The notes: generated from the sequence alone by a model not told the origin. DNA of 64,000 bases from JAKRSE01 sp943369295 (GCA_943369295.1 CALRMU020000004.1:62001-126000), one strand, 5' to 3'; numbered from the stretch's first letter, positions 1 to 8,755 are shown. A program made the numbers and translations.

Positions 1-794
1 GCTTGGACGGCAAGGACCTTATCGACCAGTCGATCTCTCAACTGAATAAGACTCACTTTGGCTTCGGCCGGTGCAAAGGAGAGGGACTGGTTGATTGCCT
101 CAATTGCTGCCAGTTGGTCTCCAGCGGTTCTGGCATCGTTTTCCAGCCAGGCCAGATTCCCGGAGACTCTCTGCTTCAAGGCTGCTTGGATTGGGCTGCC
201 TTCTTTGGCCAACTTGGCCATCTGGGCAAGGGAGCCGAGTTCGTTGGGAGTGATCTTTTGACGATTGCTGGCACGGGATGCCGCCCATGCTTCGGTCTGC
301 TTTGCCAGAGCTGCCGCTTGGGGATACTCAGGGAAGTCTGCGGCATAGCGTGCCGCCCATCCAGCACCCTGCAGCAGATCAACGTCACCAGCGGTGACTC
401 CATCAGGGAGGATTTTGACCGGACCTTCCAGAATTCCAGAAGCCACAACCAGATTCATCATTTGGTCGGCGGTTTGGCTCCAGCCTGTCTGCTTAAGCTT
501 CTTAGACCAGGCTTTCATCCAGTAGGCTGATCGAATCCAAGCGCCATCGATGACACGGCTTTTGGGGGGCAGCACACCCTCCAGTCCGTTGAGAGAGACA
601 GGCACCAATCCTTGGCGGCCAGAGCCCGGCTCACCCGGCAGACGGATAAAGGAGTAGGCCCAGCGGACCGTTCCGATGAGTGGAGTGGTTTGGGGGAAGG
701 CGCTTTCTAGCGGAGCAGGGGAGGGAAGGGGGGGAGTCTGTCCGATTAGTGTGGGCGCAATAGCTGCCATCGCCGCGCTTAGAACAAGGCTCAT
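1..794 (-). CDS. Unknown exported protein, 3' end outside window
   Basis: An open frame runs from an ATG at 794 down to base 1 without a stop, about 264 codons, so the C-terminus is missing. The first 20 residues are hydrophobic with small residues (MSLVLSAAMAAIAPTLIGQ), which resembles a signal peptide, followed by a Pro-rich linker (PPLPSPAP). The rest is a soluble, Ala/Leu-rich helical protein with several Trp residues; I recognise no family or catalytic motif. Codon use looks like the neighbouring genes. Another minus-strand frame ends 7 bases upstream of its start, so the two may be co-transcribed. A TTG-initiated plus-strand frame across 3-530 is judged a shadow of this gene. Confidence 0.7.
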   Translation of the reverse strand, partial: MSLVLSAAMAAIAPTLIGQTPPLPSPAPLESAFPQTTPLIGTVRWAYSFIRLPGEPGSGRQGLVPVSLNGLEGVLPPKSRVIDGAWIRSAYWMKAWSKKLKQTGWSQTADQMMNLVVASGILEGPVKILPDGVTAGDVDLLQGAGWAARYAADFPEYPQAAALAKQTEAWAASRASNRQKITPNELGSLAQMAKLAKEGSPIQAALKQRVSGNLAWLENDARTAGDQLAAIEAINQSLSFAPAEAKVSLIQLRDRLVDKVLAVQ

Positions 795-801
795 AGGTTC
801 A

Positions 802-1152
802 TTAACATTCTGCAGCGAATCTTCTATCCCAAGTCGGGCCAAAGTCCGCTGTGGTTACAATGGGGTCATTATTGTTCTTGAGAAGCAGATAGAAATGGAT
901 TCTGGCAAGGGAGATTCCTTTGCGAGTCAAAGCTTGCCGGGCCAAAGAGTTTTGGGGGAGTAAAGGATATTCGCCTCGAAGAAGGGAAGGTTGGTTTAGC
1001 CCTTTCACATGGATCGGCAAGGAGAGTGACTGCGGCGGAAGCAGAGGAGTTGCACTGGTCTCCAAACTGGCCGAAGTGAATAGGTCCGGCTTATGACTGG
1101 CATCTGCAAGGATAACCCCCTGACTAACGGCGCCTTTGGCTAAACTAAACAA
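802..1152 (-). CDS. Small hypothetical protein, doubtful
   Basis: A 116-codon frame starting at TTG (1152) and ending at TAA (802-804), 7 bases before the next minus-strand start. An AGGAGG on the minus strand (1165-1170) lies 12 bases upstream of the TTG, somewhat far. The middle of the product looks protein-like and codon choice resembles real genes, but no family is recognised and there is no signal peptide or membrane segment. A shorter version from an internal GTG is possible. Its start abuts the start of the divergent gene at 1153, so any promoter would lie inside that gene. It could also be the decayed remnant of a longer gene. Confidence 0.35.
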   Translation of the reverse strand: MFSLAKGAVSQGVILADASHKPDLFTSASLETSATPLLPPQSLSLPIHVKGLNQPSLLRGEYPLLPQNSLARQALTRKGISLARIHFYLLLKNNNDPIVTTADFGPTWDRRFAAEC

Positions 1153-1731
1153 ATGGGCCAGATACCTCCTTTCACCTCAGGCGGCGAAGCATCAGCTCCT
1201 CAGCCAGCTAAGAAGAACAACACAGTGCTATGGGTCGTGCTGGCCGTAGTGGTGGGCGGCAGCTGCTTTGTCTGCATCATCGCCGCTGCGATCCTCTTGC
1301 CAGTCTTCAGCCAGGCTCGCAAGGCGGCTTTGGCGACGCAGTCGCTCAGCAATGTGAAGCAGATTGCGACCGGTTTGATGATGTACTCGGCCGACTATGA
1401 TGACCGCCTGCCGAAAGCCGATGAGTGGCAGGATCTGCTTGACCCCTATGTGAAGGACCCTGACACCTTCGTTCCTCCCTACAAAGATCAGCCCGGAGGA
1501 TATGCGTTTAATCGGGCCTTGAGTCAGGTGTTTCTTTACGATATTCCGATTCCGGAAAAGACTCCTATGGTGTTTGAGTCCCTTGAATCGGGAAGAAACC
1601 TGACTGGTGGCCTCGACGATCTTCGGAACAAAGAACCGAGGGCAGCCATTGGAATGGCTGATTCATCCGCGAGGCGAGTGGAGATTCTCGGGGCATCCTC
1701 ATACGAGTGGGCTCCTAAGATTTCCAAGTAG
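1153..1731 (+). CDS. Pilin-like membrane-anchored protein (DUF1559-like)
   Basis: The product has 192 aa: a cytoplasmic Pro/Lys-rich start (residues 1-24), one membrane helix at about 25-51, then the sequence pattern typical of DUF1559/H-X9-DG prepilin-like proteins: PVFSQARKAA, SNVKQIATGLMMYSADYDDRLP, and near the C-terminus IGMADSSARRVE in the place of the usual ADGSV element. It lacks the short basic leader and FTLIEL cleavage site of a true prepilin, so it is probably a membrane-anchored relative rather than a processed pseudopilin. Such proteins are abundant in Armatimonadota and Planctomycetota; their individual roles are unknown. It has no clear operon partner: the next gene starts 81 bases on and is of unrelated type. 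Confidence 0.85.
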   Translation: MGQIPPFTSGGEASAPQPAKKNNTVLWVVLAVVVGGSCFVCIIAAAILLPVFSQARKAALATQSLSNVKQIATGLMMYSADYDDRLPKADEWQDLLDPYVKDPDTFVPPYKDQPGGYAFNRALSQVFLYDIPIPEKTPMVFESLESGRNLTGGLDDLRNKEPRAAIGMADSSARRVEILGASSYEWAPKISK

Positions 1732-1812
1732 AGACCCGGGTCTGAACTGAAAAGCTTCTGAACAAAACAAGTGCTAGCCTGCATTCAGGGATAGACTCTG
1801 TTAAGAACTCTC

Positions 1813-2484
1813 ATGCCTCAATTGCTCCTCGCCGAAGACGATTCTGCCATTGGCAAGGCCATTAAAGATGGCCTTGAAACAGCAGGGTTCAAGGTGACAT
1901 GGGTCAAGAATGGTTCCGAGGTTCTGCCCATGATTGAGCAGAATTCTTACAACCTTTTGATTCTTGACCTCATGCTGCCTGGATTGGACGGCATGGAGGT
2001 GTGTGTGGAAATTCGGCGTCACCGTCAGGCATTGCCCATTCTTATGGTCACAGCCCGCGATGCAGTAGCCGATAGAGTCGATGGCCTCAACTCTGGCGCC
2101 GATGACTACATGACCAAGCCCTTCGAGTTCCCCGAGCTCCTGGCCAGGGTTAGGGCACTGCTGAGGCGTCATCACGTTATCAAGACTTCGGTCATCGAGA
2201 TCGGCGACCTCGTCATCGATACCACTCAGAAGACCGTGAAGCGGGGGACGAGAGAGATTCTCCTGACTCCCCGGGAGTTCACCCTGCTTGAGGCCCTGGC
2301 CCAAAACGCTGGCGCTGTGCTCTCTAAAGAAGAGATCGCCATGAAGGTTTGGGAGGACGAGTTCACCAGCTCGAATACGGTTGAGGTTCATGTAAAGAAC
2401 CTGCGAAGAAAGCTTGATGAAGAAGGAGAGACAAAACTGATCCACACTCTGCACGGAATGGGTTACTCTCTTCGTAGTCTATGA
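1813..2484 (+). CDS. OmpR-family response regulator
   Basis: A 223-aa two-domain response regulator. The receiver domain (residues 1-120) has the acidic pair D9/D10, phosphoacceptor D52 in LILDLMLPG, T80 and K102 in DDYMTKPF. The C-terminal half (about 130-222) is a winged-helix DNA-binding domain with LLTPREFTLLEAL and VEVHVKNLRRKL, the OmpR/PhoB signature. The stop overlaps the ATG of the following histidine kinase (ATGA), so the pair is translationally coupled and forms one two-component system. The regulated genes cannot be deduced; the neighbours (a pilin-like protein and a DUF899 protein) give only weak hints. Confidence 0.95.
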   Translation: MPQLLLAEDDSAIGKAIKDGLETAGFKVTWVKNGSEVLPMIEQNSYNLLILDLMLPGLDGMEVCVEIRRHRQALPILMVTARDAVADRVDGLNSGADDYMTKPFEFPELLARVRALLRRHHVIKTSVIEIGDLVIDTTQKTVKRGTREILLTPREFTLLEALAQNAGAVLSKEEIAMKVWEDEFTSSNTVEVHVKNLRRKLDEEGETKLIHTLHGMGYSLRSL

Positions 2485-3893
2485 CGATCAGAGCCAAGCT
2501 GACCTTGCTTAACGCAGGGGTGATTGCCATTCTCACCTCCCTGCTTGGCATCATTGTCTTTGTTACTACCACGGCTGACCTCCAGTCTTCGATCGATCGT
2601 GAGCTGTCAACCAGGGCGCAGCTGGCTCAAAGGATTTTTGGACGAGCCACCTATGTGCCGAACTCGGGGGCTCCTGCACCTGGTGCCAATGATCTGACCA
2701 GAGAAGAGATTGCTTCGATCACCCTCCGACAGCCCAGAATCTTTGATGATTCTGAGCTTGATGATCCCCGGATGCAGCACTGGGACAGGCAGGCACTTGA
2801 AGAAGTGAGGCGCACAGGCAAAACCCTGATGACGACTTTGAAGCTGCCCAGTGATAACGGCGGCACAACTGAATCGATCCGTGTTTTAACGATGAGAATT
2901 CAGGCGGCGAAGGGCAAAGCAAGCTGTCTACAGATTGCAGCCAGCCTGGCTGCTGTGCAGGAAGAAACCACTCGTCTTGCTGAGAGGCTGCTTATCCTAG
3001 TTCCCTTAAGCTGGCTAGCCGCAGGATTGGCCGGCTGGTTGTTGACCTACATGGCGCTGCGGCCAGTTCGACGTCTGGCTCAAGATTCTCAGGCTTTGCT
3101 GGAAGGTGACCCTGGCCTTCGGCTGCCCAGCAGCGACCCCGATGAGATGGGTCAGCTCGCCCGCGTTATCAATCAGGGCTTAGAAAAGATTGAACTGGGA
3201 TACCGCCGCCTTGAGCGATTTGCCGGGGATGCCAGCCATGAACTTAAAAGCCCTCTCACAGCGATCATGATCCGGGCCAGCTCTGCCCCAAAAGATAATC
3301 CAGAAGCCATGAGCGCGAATCTGGATGCTATTCGAGAATCAGCGAGAGGCATGTCTGGGATGATAAACGACCTTTTGCTTGCAGCGAAAATGGGAGAAGG
3401 GCGTGAGCATCCTTCCTCAATCTCACGGCTGGATGAAGCTGTCCAGGAAGTGGTGAAATCTGTGCCGCCATCTGAACTAGCGAGGATTGTCGTAGGCGAA
3501 GTAGCTCCACTTGAAGTTGTTGGCGAGCCGATTTTGGTTCAACGAATCATTGCGAACCTTGTCTTCAACAGTCTAAAGCACGGAGGCAGCCATGCCATGG
3601 TGCGAATCGCGGTTGTAGAAGAGAAAGGCAAAGCCAAGATCACAGTTGCTGATACCGGAGCGGGGATTGATCCGGAAGAGATGCCTTACATTTTTGAAAG
3701 ATTCTATAGAGGCGATTCTGCTCGGACCCATGGTGAAGAATGGAAAGGAGAGGGAAGTGGCCTTGGCCTGGCTATTGTCAAGAGCCTTACGGAAAGAATG
3801 CAGGGCTCAATCAGCTGCCAAAGCCAAGTAGGAGAGGGAACCACGATGACCGTTCATCTTCCTATCTTTGAAAAGCGGACGCAGAAGAAATGA
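2481..3893 (+). CDS. Sensor histidine kinase
   Basis: A 470-aa membrane sensor kinase, partner of the response regulator whose stop codon it overlaps. In order: transmembrane helix at about residues 9-31, an extracytoplasmic region of about 130 residues with no recognised domain, a second helix at about 168-192, a HAMP linker, the dimerisation domain with H253 in DASHELKSPLTAI, and the ATPase domain with N box NLVFNSLKHG (about 358), G1 box DTGAGID (about 391), F box FERFYRGD and G2 box GEGSGLGLAI (about 425). All key catalytic motifs are intact. The HK plus OmpR arrangement is the EnvZ/PhoR type; the sensed signal is unknown. Confidence 0.95.
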   Translation: MTIRAKLTLLNAGVIAILTSLLGIIVFVTTTADLQSSIDRELSTRAQLAQRIFGRATYVPNSGAPAPGANDLTREEIASITLRQPRIFDDSELDDPRMQHWDRQALEEVRRTGKTLMTTLKLPSDNGGTTESIRVLTMRIQAAKGKASCLQIAASLAAVQEETTRLAERLLILVPLSWLAAGLAGWLLTYMALRPVRRLAQDSQALLEGDPGLRLPSSDPDEMGQLARVINQGLEKIELGYRRLERFAGDASHELKSPLTAIMIRASSAPKDNPEAMSANLDAIRESARGMSGMINDLLLAAKMGEGREHPSSISRLDEAVQEVVKSVPPSELARIVVGEVAPLEVVGEPILVQRIIANLVFNSLKHGGSHAMVRIAVVEEKGKAKITVADTGAGIDPEEMPYIFERFYRGDSARTHGEEWKGEGSGLGLAIVKSLTERMQGSISCQSQVGEGTTMTVHLPIFEKRTQKK

Positions 3894-3943
3894 TCTGGAA
3901 AGCGATGTAACAATCCAATCGCTTTTCTTGTAATATCTGCTGC

Positions 3944-4498
3944 ATGGCCACGAACGAAAGACTTCGAGAGTTGGAAAAGCAGTTCTACGATTTGGCTCAG
4001 GAGATCTTCGCTGAAAGAGCCAAGTACGAGCCGGAATCTGTCTTAGACTATTCCTTTCTCTCAGGTCAGGGCCCGGTCAAACTGAGTGAACTCTTTGGAG
4101 ATAAGAACGAGCTCATTGTCAGCCACAACATGGGGGAATTCTGCAGTTACTGCACCATGTGGGCAGACTGCCTTGAAGGCAGCAGAAAGCATTTGGAAAC
4201 TCGGTGTGCACTGGTGATGGTGACCAGCGACACTCCCGAGGTTTTTCAGCGCAATGCGGCAGAAAGGGGCTGGACTTACAGAATTCTGCAGGATGAATCG
4301 AAGGAGTTCACTGCCGCTATGGGGTTCTGGAATGAGGAGCAAGGCTGGGGGCCAGGGGTTTCTACATTCAGGAAGAACCCGGACGGGAGCATTTTAAGGA
4401 CAGGCTGGACTGAATATGGCCCGGGCGATGCCTTCTGTCCACCCTGGCATTACTTCAGTCTGCTCGGAATCAGTGAGGACGACTGGTCTCCAAAATAA
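3944..4498 (+). CDS. DUF899 thioredoxin-fold protein
   Basis: A 184-aa soluble protein with the DUF899 pattern: LDYSFLSGQGPVKLSELFG near residue 35, a redox-type CxxC (C67-S-Y-C70) followed by TMWADC, and a C-terminal WHYFSLLG. DUF899 proteins are related to AhpC/TSA peroxiredoxin-like thioredoxin folds; the substrate is not established. The CxxC at the position expected for the thioredoxin active site suggests disulfide chemistry in the cytoplasm, since there is no signal peptide. It stands alone, 50 bases after the histidine kinase; a TAATAT-like -10 sequence just upstream of the ATG (around 3931) suggests its own promoter and a short leader. Confidence 0.85.
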   Translation: MATNERLRELEKQFYDLAQEIFAERAKYEPESVLDYSFLSGQGPVKLSELFGDKNELIVSHNMGEFCSYCTMWADCLEGSRKHLETRCALVMVTSDTPEVFQRNAAERGWTYRILQDESKEFTAAMGFWNEEQGWGPGVSTFRKNPDGSILRTGWTEYGPGDAFCPPWHYFSLLGISEDDWSPK

Positions 4499-4594
4499 CC
4501 ATTGTTGCAATAAGAAGCCCCTGCTTTGAAGTGGCCGGAACAGCTACGAAGTTTTGTTGCCTTCGTTAGCAGATTCCAGCTAGAATAGGCCTTC

Positions 4595-6133
4595 ATGCAG
4601 ATGCGAACAGCGCTCGGAAGCCTTAGCCTTGTCGGTTTGGCCTTCCTTGCATCCTCCTCAATGGCTCAGGGGCAGCCAGATGTTATTGCCCGAATTATCA
4701 AGGAAGGAAAGGAGAAATCTCAGGCCTTCAAGACGATCAGCGACCTTGGCACTCAGGTCGGAGCGAGGGTGACTGGCTCGAAAGCGCTTGATAAAGGAAT
4801 CGATTGGGCAATTGATCGCTTTAAGAAGGCTGGAGTTGATAAAGTTTGGAAAGAACAGTGGGGATCAATCCCAGAAACCTTTGATCGAGGTCCAAACAAC
4901 TCTGTCCGCATGATCTCTTCTTACAACAGAGACTTTGTCTTTTCCACCCCATGCTGGACATACGGAACCAAAGGGAAAGTCACTGGAAACCTCGTTAAAA
5001 TTCCTACAACAATGGAGGAGTTTGAAAAGGTTAAAGGCAGTCTAAAGGGCGCCTTTGTTTTGATGCCAGCCAATATGGGAATGCGCGGCCCCAACTGGGC
5101 CAACCGATCTGATATTGACAAGGCTCTTGATAGTGCAGGCATTGCTGGCCGCGTTTACAGCACTGGCAGAGAACTCGTTTGGACTCATGGCAGCTGGCTG
5201 ACTTGGACCGAAGAAACTCGACCCAAAACCCCACTTATCATGGTTCGACAGAGCGATTTCGATGCCGCTGTTTATAACATTGATAAGGGCAGGAATCCTA
5301 AGCTCGAAGCCCAAGTTGACAACCGCATTGAAAAGAAGCCCATGCCGGTTTACAACGTGATTGCTGAGATTAAGGGCACAGAAAGACCGGATGAGATTGT
5401 CATTATCTGCGGCCACTTCGATTCTTGGAACGGTCCTGGCAGCCAGGGCGCAAGCGACAACGGAACCGGTACGACAGCCACCCTAGAAGCAGCCAGAATT
5501 TTGGCCGCGAGCAAGGTGAAGCCGAGGCGAACCATCCGCTTTATCTTGTGGACGGGTGAAGAACAGGGTCTGCTGGGTTCACGCGCTTACTGCGAGACTC
5601 ACAAGGATGAAATGGCAAAAATTTCTGCTGTTCTTAACGAAGATTCTGGCCAGAACCCCCACGCCGCCATTCTTGGACTTCCCCAGATGATGGAAGTTTT
5701 GAACGACGCTGTGGCCCCCATGAAGACGGCCTTCCCTGATTTTCCTGTGGAGGCAAGGGAAGTAGAGCGCCTTCCTCGCGGTGGCAGCGACCATGCTTCC
5801 TTCTTGGCTAAGGGAGTGCCCGCTTTCTTCCTGCAGAAAAAGTCGATCAAGGATTACGGCTTTGTGTGGCACACCCAGCACGACAGGGTTGACCAGGTTG
5901 AGGATTTGTGGCTGAGGCAGATGTCGACCAACCTTTCTGTATTGGCCTACAACCTGGCTCAGGCTCCTGAAATGCTGCCTAGAGTCCCCATGTCGGCCAC
6001 CACCTACGATCCTCACAATCTTGGTGGAGCTATCGCTCCTCACGAGATGGAGAGTGAGATTCACACCTGCGGCTGCAGCATCAACTTTGAGTTGAAGCAT
6101 GTCGTGCACAAGATCCGGCTGCGGACTCGTTAA
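4595..6133 (+). CDS. Secreted M28 family zinc aminopeptidase
   Basis: A 512-aa exported metallopeptidase. It has a signal peptide (residues 1-25, ending SSSMAQG) and a protease-associated-type region at about 130-220. The M28 catalytic domain follows: first zinc ligands H274 (CGHFDSW) and D288 (ASDNG), catalytic/ligand pair E322-E323 (GEEQG), D350 (NEDSG), and H426 in WHTQHD. All five expected metal-site positions are present, so it should be an active two-zinc peptidase acting outside the cytoplasm, possibly on N-terminal residues or glutamate-type substrates. It is a single gene, preceded by a possible promoter (TTGCCT at 4557, TAGAAT at 4581) and followed by a clear terminator. Confidence 0.93.
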   Translation: MQMRTALGSLSLVGLAFLASSSMAQGQPDVIARIIKEGKEKSQAFKTISDLGTQVGARVTGSKALDKGIDWAIDRFKKAGVDKVWKEQWGSIPETFDRGPNNSVRMISSYNRDFVFSTPCWTYGTKGKVTGNLVKIPTTMEEFEKVKGSLKGAFVLMPANMGMRGPNWANRSDIDKALDSAGIAGRVYSTGRELVWTHGSWLTWTEETRPKTPLIMVRQSDFDAAVYNIDKGRNPKLEAQVDNRIEKKPMPVYNVIAEIKGTERPDEIVIICGHFDSWNGPGSQGASDNGTGTTATLEAARILAASKVKPRRTIRFILWTGEEQGLLGSRAYCETHKDEMAKISAVLNEDSGQNPHAAILGLPQMMEVLNDAVAPMKTAFPDFPVEAREVERLPRGGSDHASFLAKGVPAFFLQKKSIKDYGFVWHTQHDRVDQVEDLWLRQMSTNLSVLAYNLAQAPEMLPRVPMSATTYDPHNLGGAIAPHEMESEIHTCGCSINFELKHVVHKIRLRTR

Positions 6134-6156
6134 GGGTTAGCAGTCTGACTGAACGA

Positions 6157-6190
6157 GACGGTCGCTCTTGAAGAGAGCGGCCGTCTTTTT
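6157..6190 (+). terminator. Rho-independent terminator after M28 peptidase
   Basis: The arms 6157-6166 and 6176-6185 (GACGGTCGCT / AGCGGCCGTC, one G-T pair) form a GC-rich stem that can extend inward by two or three pairs. It is followed directly by a T-run (6185-6190). It lies 24 bases after the peptidase stop and ends that transcript before the convergent reductase gene. Confidence 0.85.
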
Positions 6191-6290
6191 GTTCTGTCAA
6201 AGTACCAAAACCCGGTTTTCGACCGAGCCATAGGCGAAGGGGCGAATCTCGCCCCAGAGGTCACGGGGAGGTTCCGAAGAAGAAAGTGAA

Positions 6291-7325
6291 TCACTTCTCG
6301 GTCGGAAAGGGGTTTCGGCTAAACCCAAACTGATGCCAATAGGGGTAAGCCTTGGGGGCCTCGCTCGCCTTGTCAAGTCTGGCGATCTGGTCCGAAGTCA
6401 GGCTCCAGCCGACCGCCCCAAGGTTCTGCATCAACTGAGTTTCGTTTCGGGCCCCAATGATCAGGGTTGCAACAGTCGGCCTCTGCAGAAGCCAGTTGAG
6501 GGCCACCTGGGTGATGGTCTTCTCGGTTTCCTTTGCAATCTCGTCCAGCACATCCACGACATTGAAAAGCAGCTCATCCGGAACCTCGGGGCCGCCGCTC
6601 ATAGAAACGGGGTTGTTGATCCGGCTGTTTTCAGGCAGAGGCTGGCCACGGCGAATCTTGCCCGTCAGCCGTCCCCAACCCAGAGGACTCCATACAACTG
6701 TGCCGACCTTCTGATCATCGGCAAGGGGCATCAGCTCCCATTCGTAATCGCGGCCGACCAGTGAGTAGTAGGCTTGGTGGGCGACATAGGGGGTGAGGTT
6801 GTGCTGCTTTTGGTAGGCAAGCGACTTCATCAAATGCCATCCGCTGAAGTTGCTGACCCCCAGGTAGCGAATCTTGCCCTGCTTGACCAGGAGGTCCAGA
6901 GTGTTGACCGTCTCTTCGATTGGGGTCATGGCATCAAAGCTGTGAAGCTGAAAGAGGTCGATGTAGTCTGTTCCAAGACGCTTGAGGCTGCCTTCAACGG
7001 CATTAATCAAATGAAAGCGGGATGAACCTACTTCGTTGGGGCCAGAACCGAAGGTGAAAGTCGCCTTGGTCGAGATGAGAACCTTGTTTCTCCGCCCCTT
7101 TATGGCTGCACCCAAAATCTCTTCGGCAGCCCCGGCGCTGTAAACGTCGGCCGAATCGAACATGGTGACTCCGTGGTCGAGGCAGATATCCACCAGACGT
7201 GTTGCCTGCTCAACATCTGTGCTGCCGAAGCCTTCAAAAAAGGCTCCCTTGCCTCCAAAGGTTCCTGTTCCCATGCTGAGGGCCGGCACCTTCAGTCCGC
7301 TTCCACCGAGGAGTCTGTATTCCAT
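6291..7325 (-). CDS. Aldo/keto reductase
   Basis: A 344-aa NADPH-dependent oxidoreductase of the aldo/keto reductase superfamily, (alpha/beta)8 barrel. It starts MEYRLLGGSGLKVPALSMGTGTFGG and carries the family catalytic tetrad region: FDSADVYSAG (Asp and Tyr, about residues 56-61), Lys in LISTKATF (about 85), and His in LFQLHSFD. The dinucleotide-binding part contains WSPLGWGRLTGK and IIGARNETQL. It resembles the YajO/potassium-channel-beta/Tas subgroup. The substrate is not predictable. It is monocistronic, on the minus strand, convergent with the M28 gene. The intergenic stretch 7326-7435 is shared with the divergent prepilin pair. Confidence 0.95.
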   Translation of the reverse strand: MEYRLLGGSGLKVPALSMGTGTFGGKGAFFEGFGSTDVEQATRLVDICLDHGVTMFDSADVYSAGAAEEILGAAIKGRRNKVLISTKATFTFGSGPNEVGSSRFHLINAVEGSLKRLGTDYIDLFQLHSFDAMTPIEETVNTLDLLVKQGKIRYLGVSNFSGWHLMKSLAYQKQHNLTPYVAHQAYYSLVGRDYEWELMPLADDQKVGTVVWSPLGWGRLTGKIRRGQPLPENSRINNPVSMSGGPEVPDELLFNVVDVLDEIAKETEKTITQVALNWLLQRPTVATLIIGARNETQLMQNLGAVGWSLTSDQIARLDKASEAPKAYPYWHQFGFSRNPFPTEK

Positions 7326-7395
7326 GCCTCCAGTCTACGCTTCAGAAAAAGAACTCGGGGCCAATTGAATGACTGCGTTGAGAGAAAGTTCTTTC

Positions 7396-7423
7396 TTGCA
7401 ATTGCCTACTATTCATCTATAAT
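7396..7423 (+). promoter_or_regulatory. Sigma70-type promoter of the prepilin pair
   Basis: TTGCAA at 7396-7401 and a perfect TATAAT at 7418-7423, separated by 16 bases. The start codon of the downstream gene is at 7436, so transcription starting 6-8 bases after the -10 box would leave only a few bases of leader. Confidence 0.7.
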
Positions 7424-7435
7424 ATGATTAGGTAA

Positions 7436-8053
7436 ATGACGGTCAAGGGGTTCAGTCTGATAGAGCTGCTGGTGGTAATGGCGATAATAGCTGTTCTTTC
7501 AGGGATTGTTTTTGCTGTCACAAGCAAGGTCATGGCAAGGGCCAAATCCATGTCTTGCCTGAGCAATGTCAGCCAGATAGGCGAGGCACTAAAGCTGTAT
7601 GGAGAATCTTATGGTGATCGCCTGCCGCCCTATTCAACCAAAACAATTTGCGGTCTTCCTGATGGGCTTGTTTATGAACCGGCAAATTTGAAATCTGTTT
7701 TGATGCCCTACCTTGGTACTGATAAGGTTTGCCATTGTCCTGCAGACCATCATGCAAGGTCTGCTGCTGATACAGGCTGTGGAGAAGACAACCTGCATTG
7801 GAGTTATGAGTACAGCATTCCTGTGTTCATGCTGAGGAAAAAGGAACAAGGCAGTCTTGATCTGGCTTGTGGTCAAGGGCCCTTTTTAGCGAGCACAGCT
7901 CCGCTTGAGGATAAGCACAAGACGATCGCTGGGCCCGCAGATACTCCTGCTCATGATGGCAAACAATGCACTGTTTACTTCGACCTGCACTCCGCCTGTG
8001 TGACTATTCCAAAACAGTTGGAGCAACGAAAGATTGCTTTGAGCAAAGAGTAA
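7436..8053 (+). CDS. Type IV prepilin-like / pseudopilin protein
   Basis: A 205-aa protein beginning with a classical prepilin leader: a short basic MTVKG, then FSLIELLVVMAIIAVL. The expected prepilin-peptidase cut is G5/F6, with the conserved Glu at mature position 5. The helix continues into SKVMARAKSMSCLSNVSQIGEALKLYGESYGDRLPP, the usual DUF1559-like neck. The C-terminal part holds a metal-site-like CHCPADHH and, near the end, HDGKQCTVYFDLH, which fits H-X9-D of the H-X9-DG family with Leu in place of Gly. Two bases separate it from a second, similar gene. Its role is probably surface or secretion-related. A good promoter lies just upstream. Confidence 0.9.
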   Translation: MTVKGFSLIELLVVMAIIAVLSGIVFAVTSKVMARAKSMSCLSNVSQIGEALKLYGESYGDRLPPYSTKTICGLPDGLVYEPANLKSVLMPYLGTDKVCHCPADHHARSAADTGCGEDNLHWSYEYSIPVFMLRKKEQGSLDLACGQGPFLASTAPLEDKHKTIAGPADTPAHDGKQCTVYFDLHSACVTIPKQLEQRKIALSKE

Positions 8054-8055
8054 GA

Positions 8056-8691
8056 ATGAAGAAAACATCAGCCTTCAGTCTCACAGAACTCATGGTTGTC
8101 ATAGCCATCATCATGATTCTGCTCGGCCTTGTGATGACCATAGCCAACAAGGTGCTGGCATCTGCCAGTGGAACAAAGTGCATGGCAAACCTAAGCCAAA
8201 TAGGAAAGGCTCTTAAAGCCTACGCAGAGGACCATGACGACAGGATGCCACCCTTTGCCACGATCTATGGAATCGGAGTTCCAGACGGTGCTCCCCTGCC
8301 AGCAGAGGGGCAGCTGAAGTCAGCCCTTCTGCCCTACACAAAGTCAGGCGAAATCTTCTACTGTCCGGATGATCCAGCGAAGAAATCTGGTGTGGCAGAT
8401 CGGTACGGAAACTCCTCTCTACACACAAGCTACAAATGGGGAATAGAGGCTGAACAGATCACCAAGAAGACATCAAAGCATTTCGATCTCGCTTTCTCAT
8501 ACAGCAGCCAGCCTAGCCTCGATCGACTCTTTTCGGATCGTTACCACGTTGTCAGCCGGAATGAAGACTGGCTTCCTCATGGAGATCACGAGTGCAGTGT
8601 CTTTTTTGATCTTCATGGAAAGTGTTTTTCAAGGGCCCAAGCCATTCAGCATTTGGAGATGGCCGCGAGGAACAGAAGAGAAAATCCTTAA
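8056..8691 (+). CDS. Type IV prepilin-like protein, paralogue of upstream gene
   Basis: A 211-aa prepilin-like protein. I take the ATG at 8056 because MKKTSA/FSLTELMVVIAIIMILLG is a complete leader plus hydrophobic helix; an in-frame ATG further upstream would lie inside the previous gene. The predicted cut is after Ala rather than Gly, which is common in this family. The body parallels the preceding gene: MANLSQIGKALKAYAEDHDDRMPPF, YCPDDPAKK, and a final HGDHECSVFFDLHG with the same H-X9-D-L motif. Tandem duplication is the likely origin. The pair is presumably co-transcribed from the promoter at 7396. Confidence 0.9.
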   Translation: MKKTSAFSLTELMVVIAIIMILLGLVMTIANKVLASASGTKCMANLSQIGKALKAYAEDHDDRMPPFATIYGIGVPDGAPLPAEGQLKSALLPYTKSGEIFYCPDDPAKKSGVADRYGNSSLHTSYKWGIEAEQITKKTSKHFDLAFSYSSQPSLDRLFSDRYHVVSRNEDWLPHGDHECSVFFDLHGKCFSRAQAIQHLEMAARNRRENP

Positions 8692-8755
8692 AGCAGCTTT
8701 CGTATCCAGGGCCGCAACAGCCGGGTTCGTCAGCCGCAATCCCCCTCTGAACAAA

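Noticed and set aside
3..530. Plus-strand TTG-initiated frame of 175 codons at the window start
   Set aside because: It lies antisense to the 264-codon minus-strand frame, which has a signal peptide and normal codon use; the plus frame has a Cys/Gly-rich unnatural composition.
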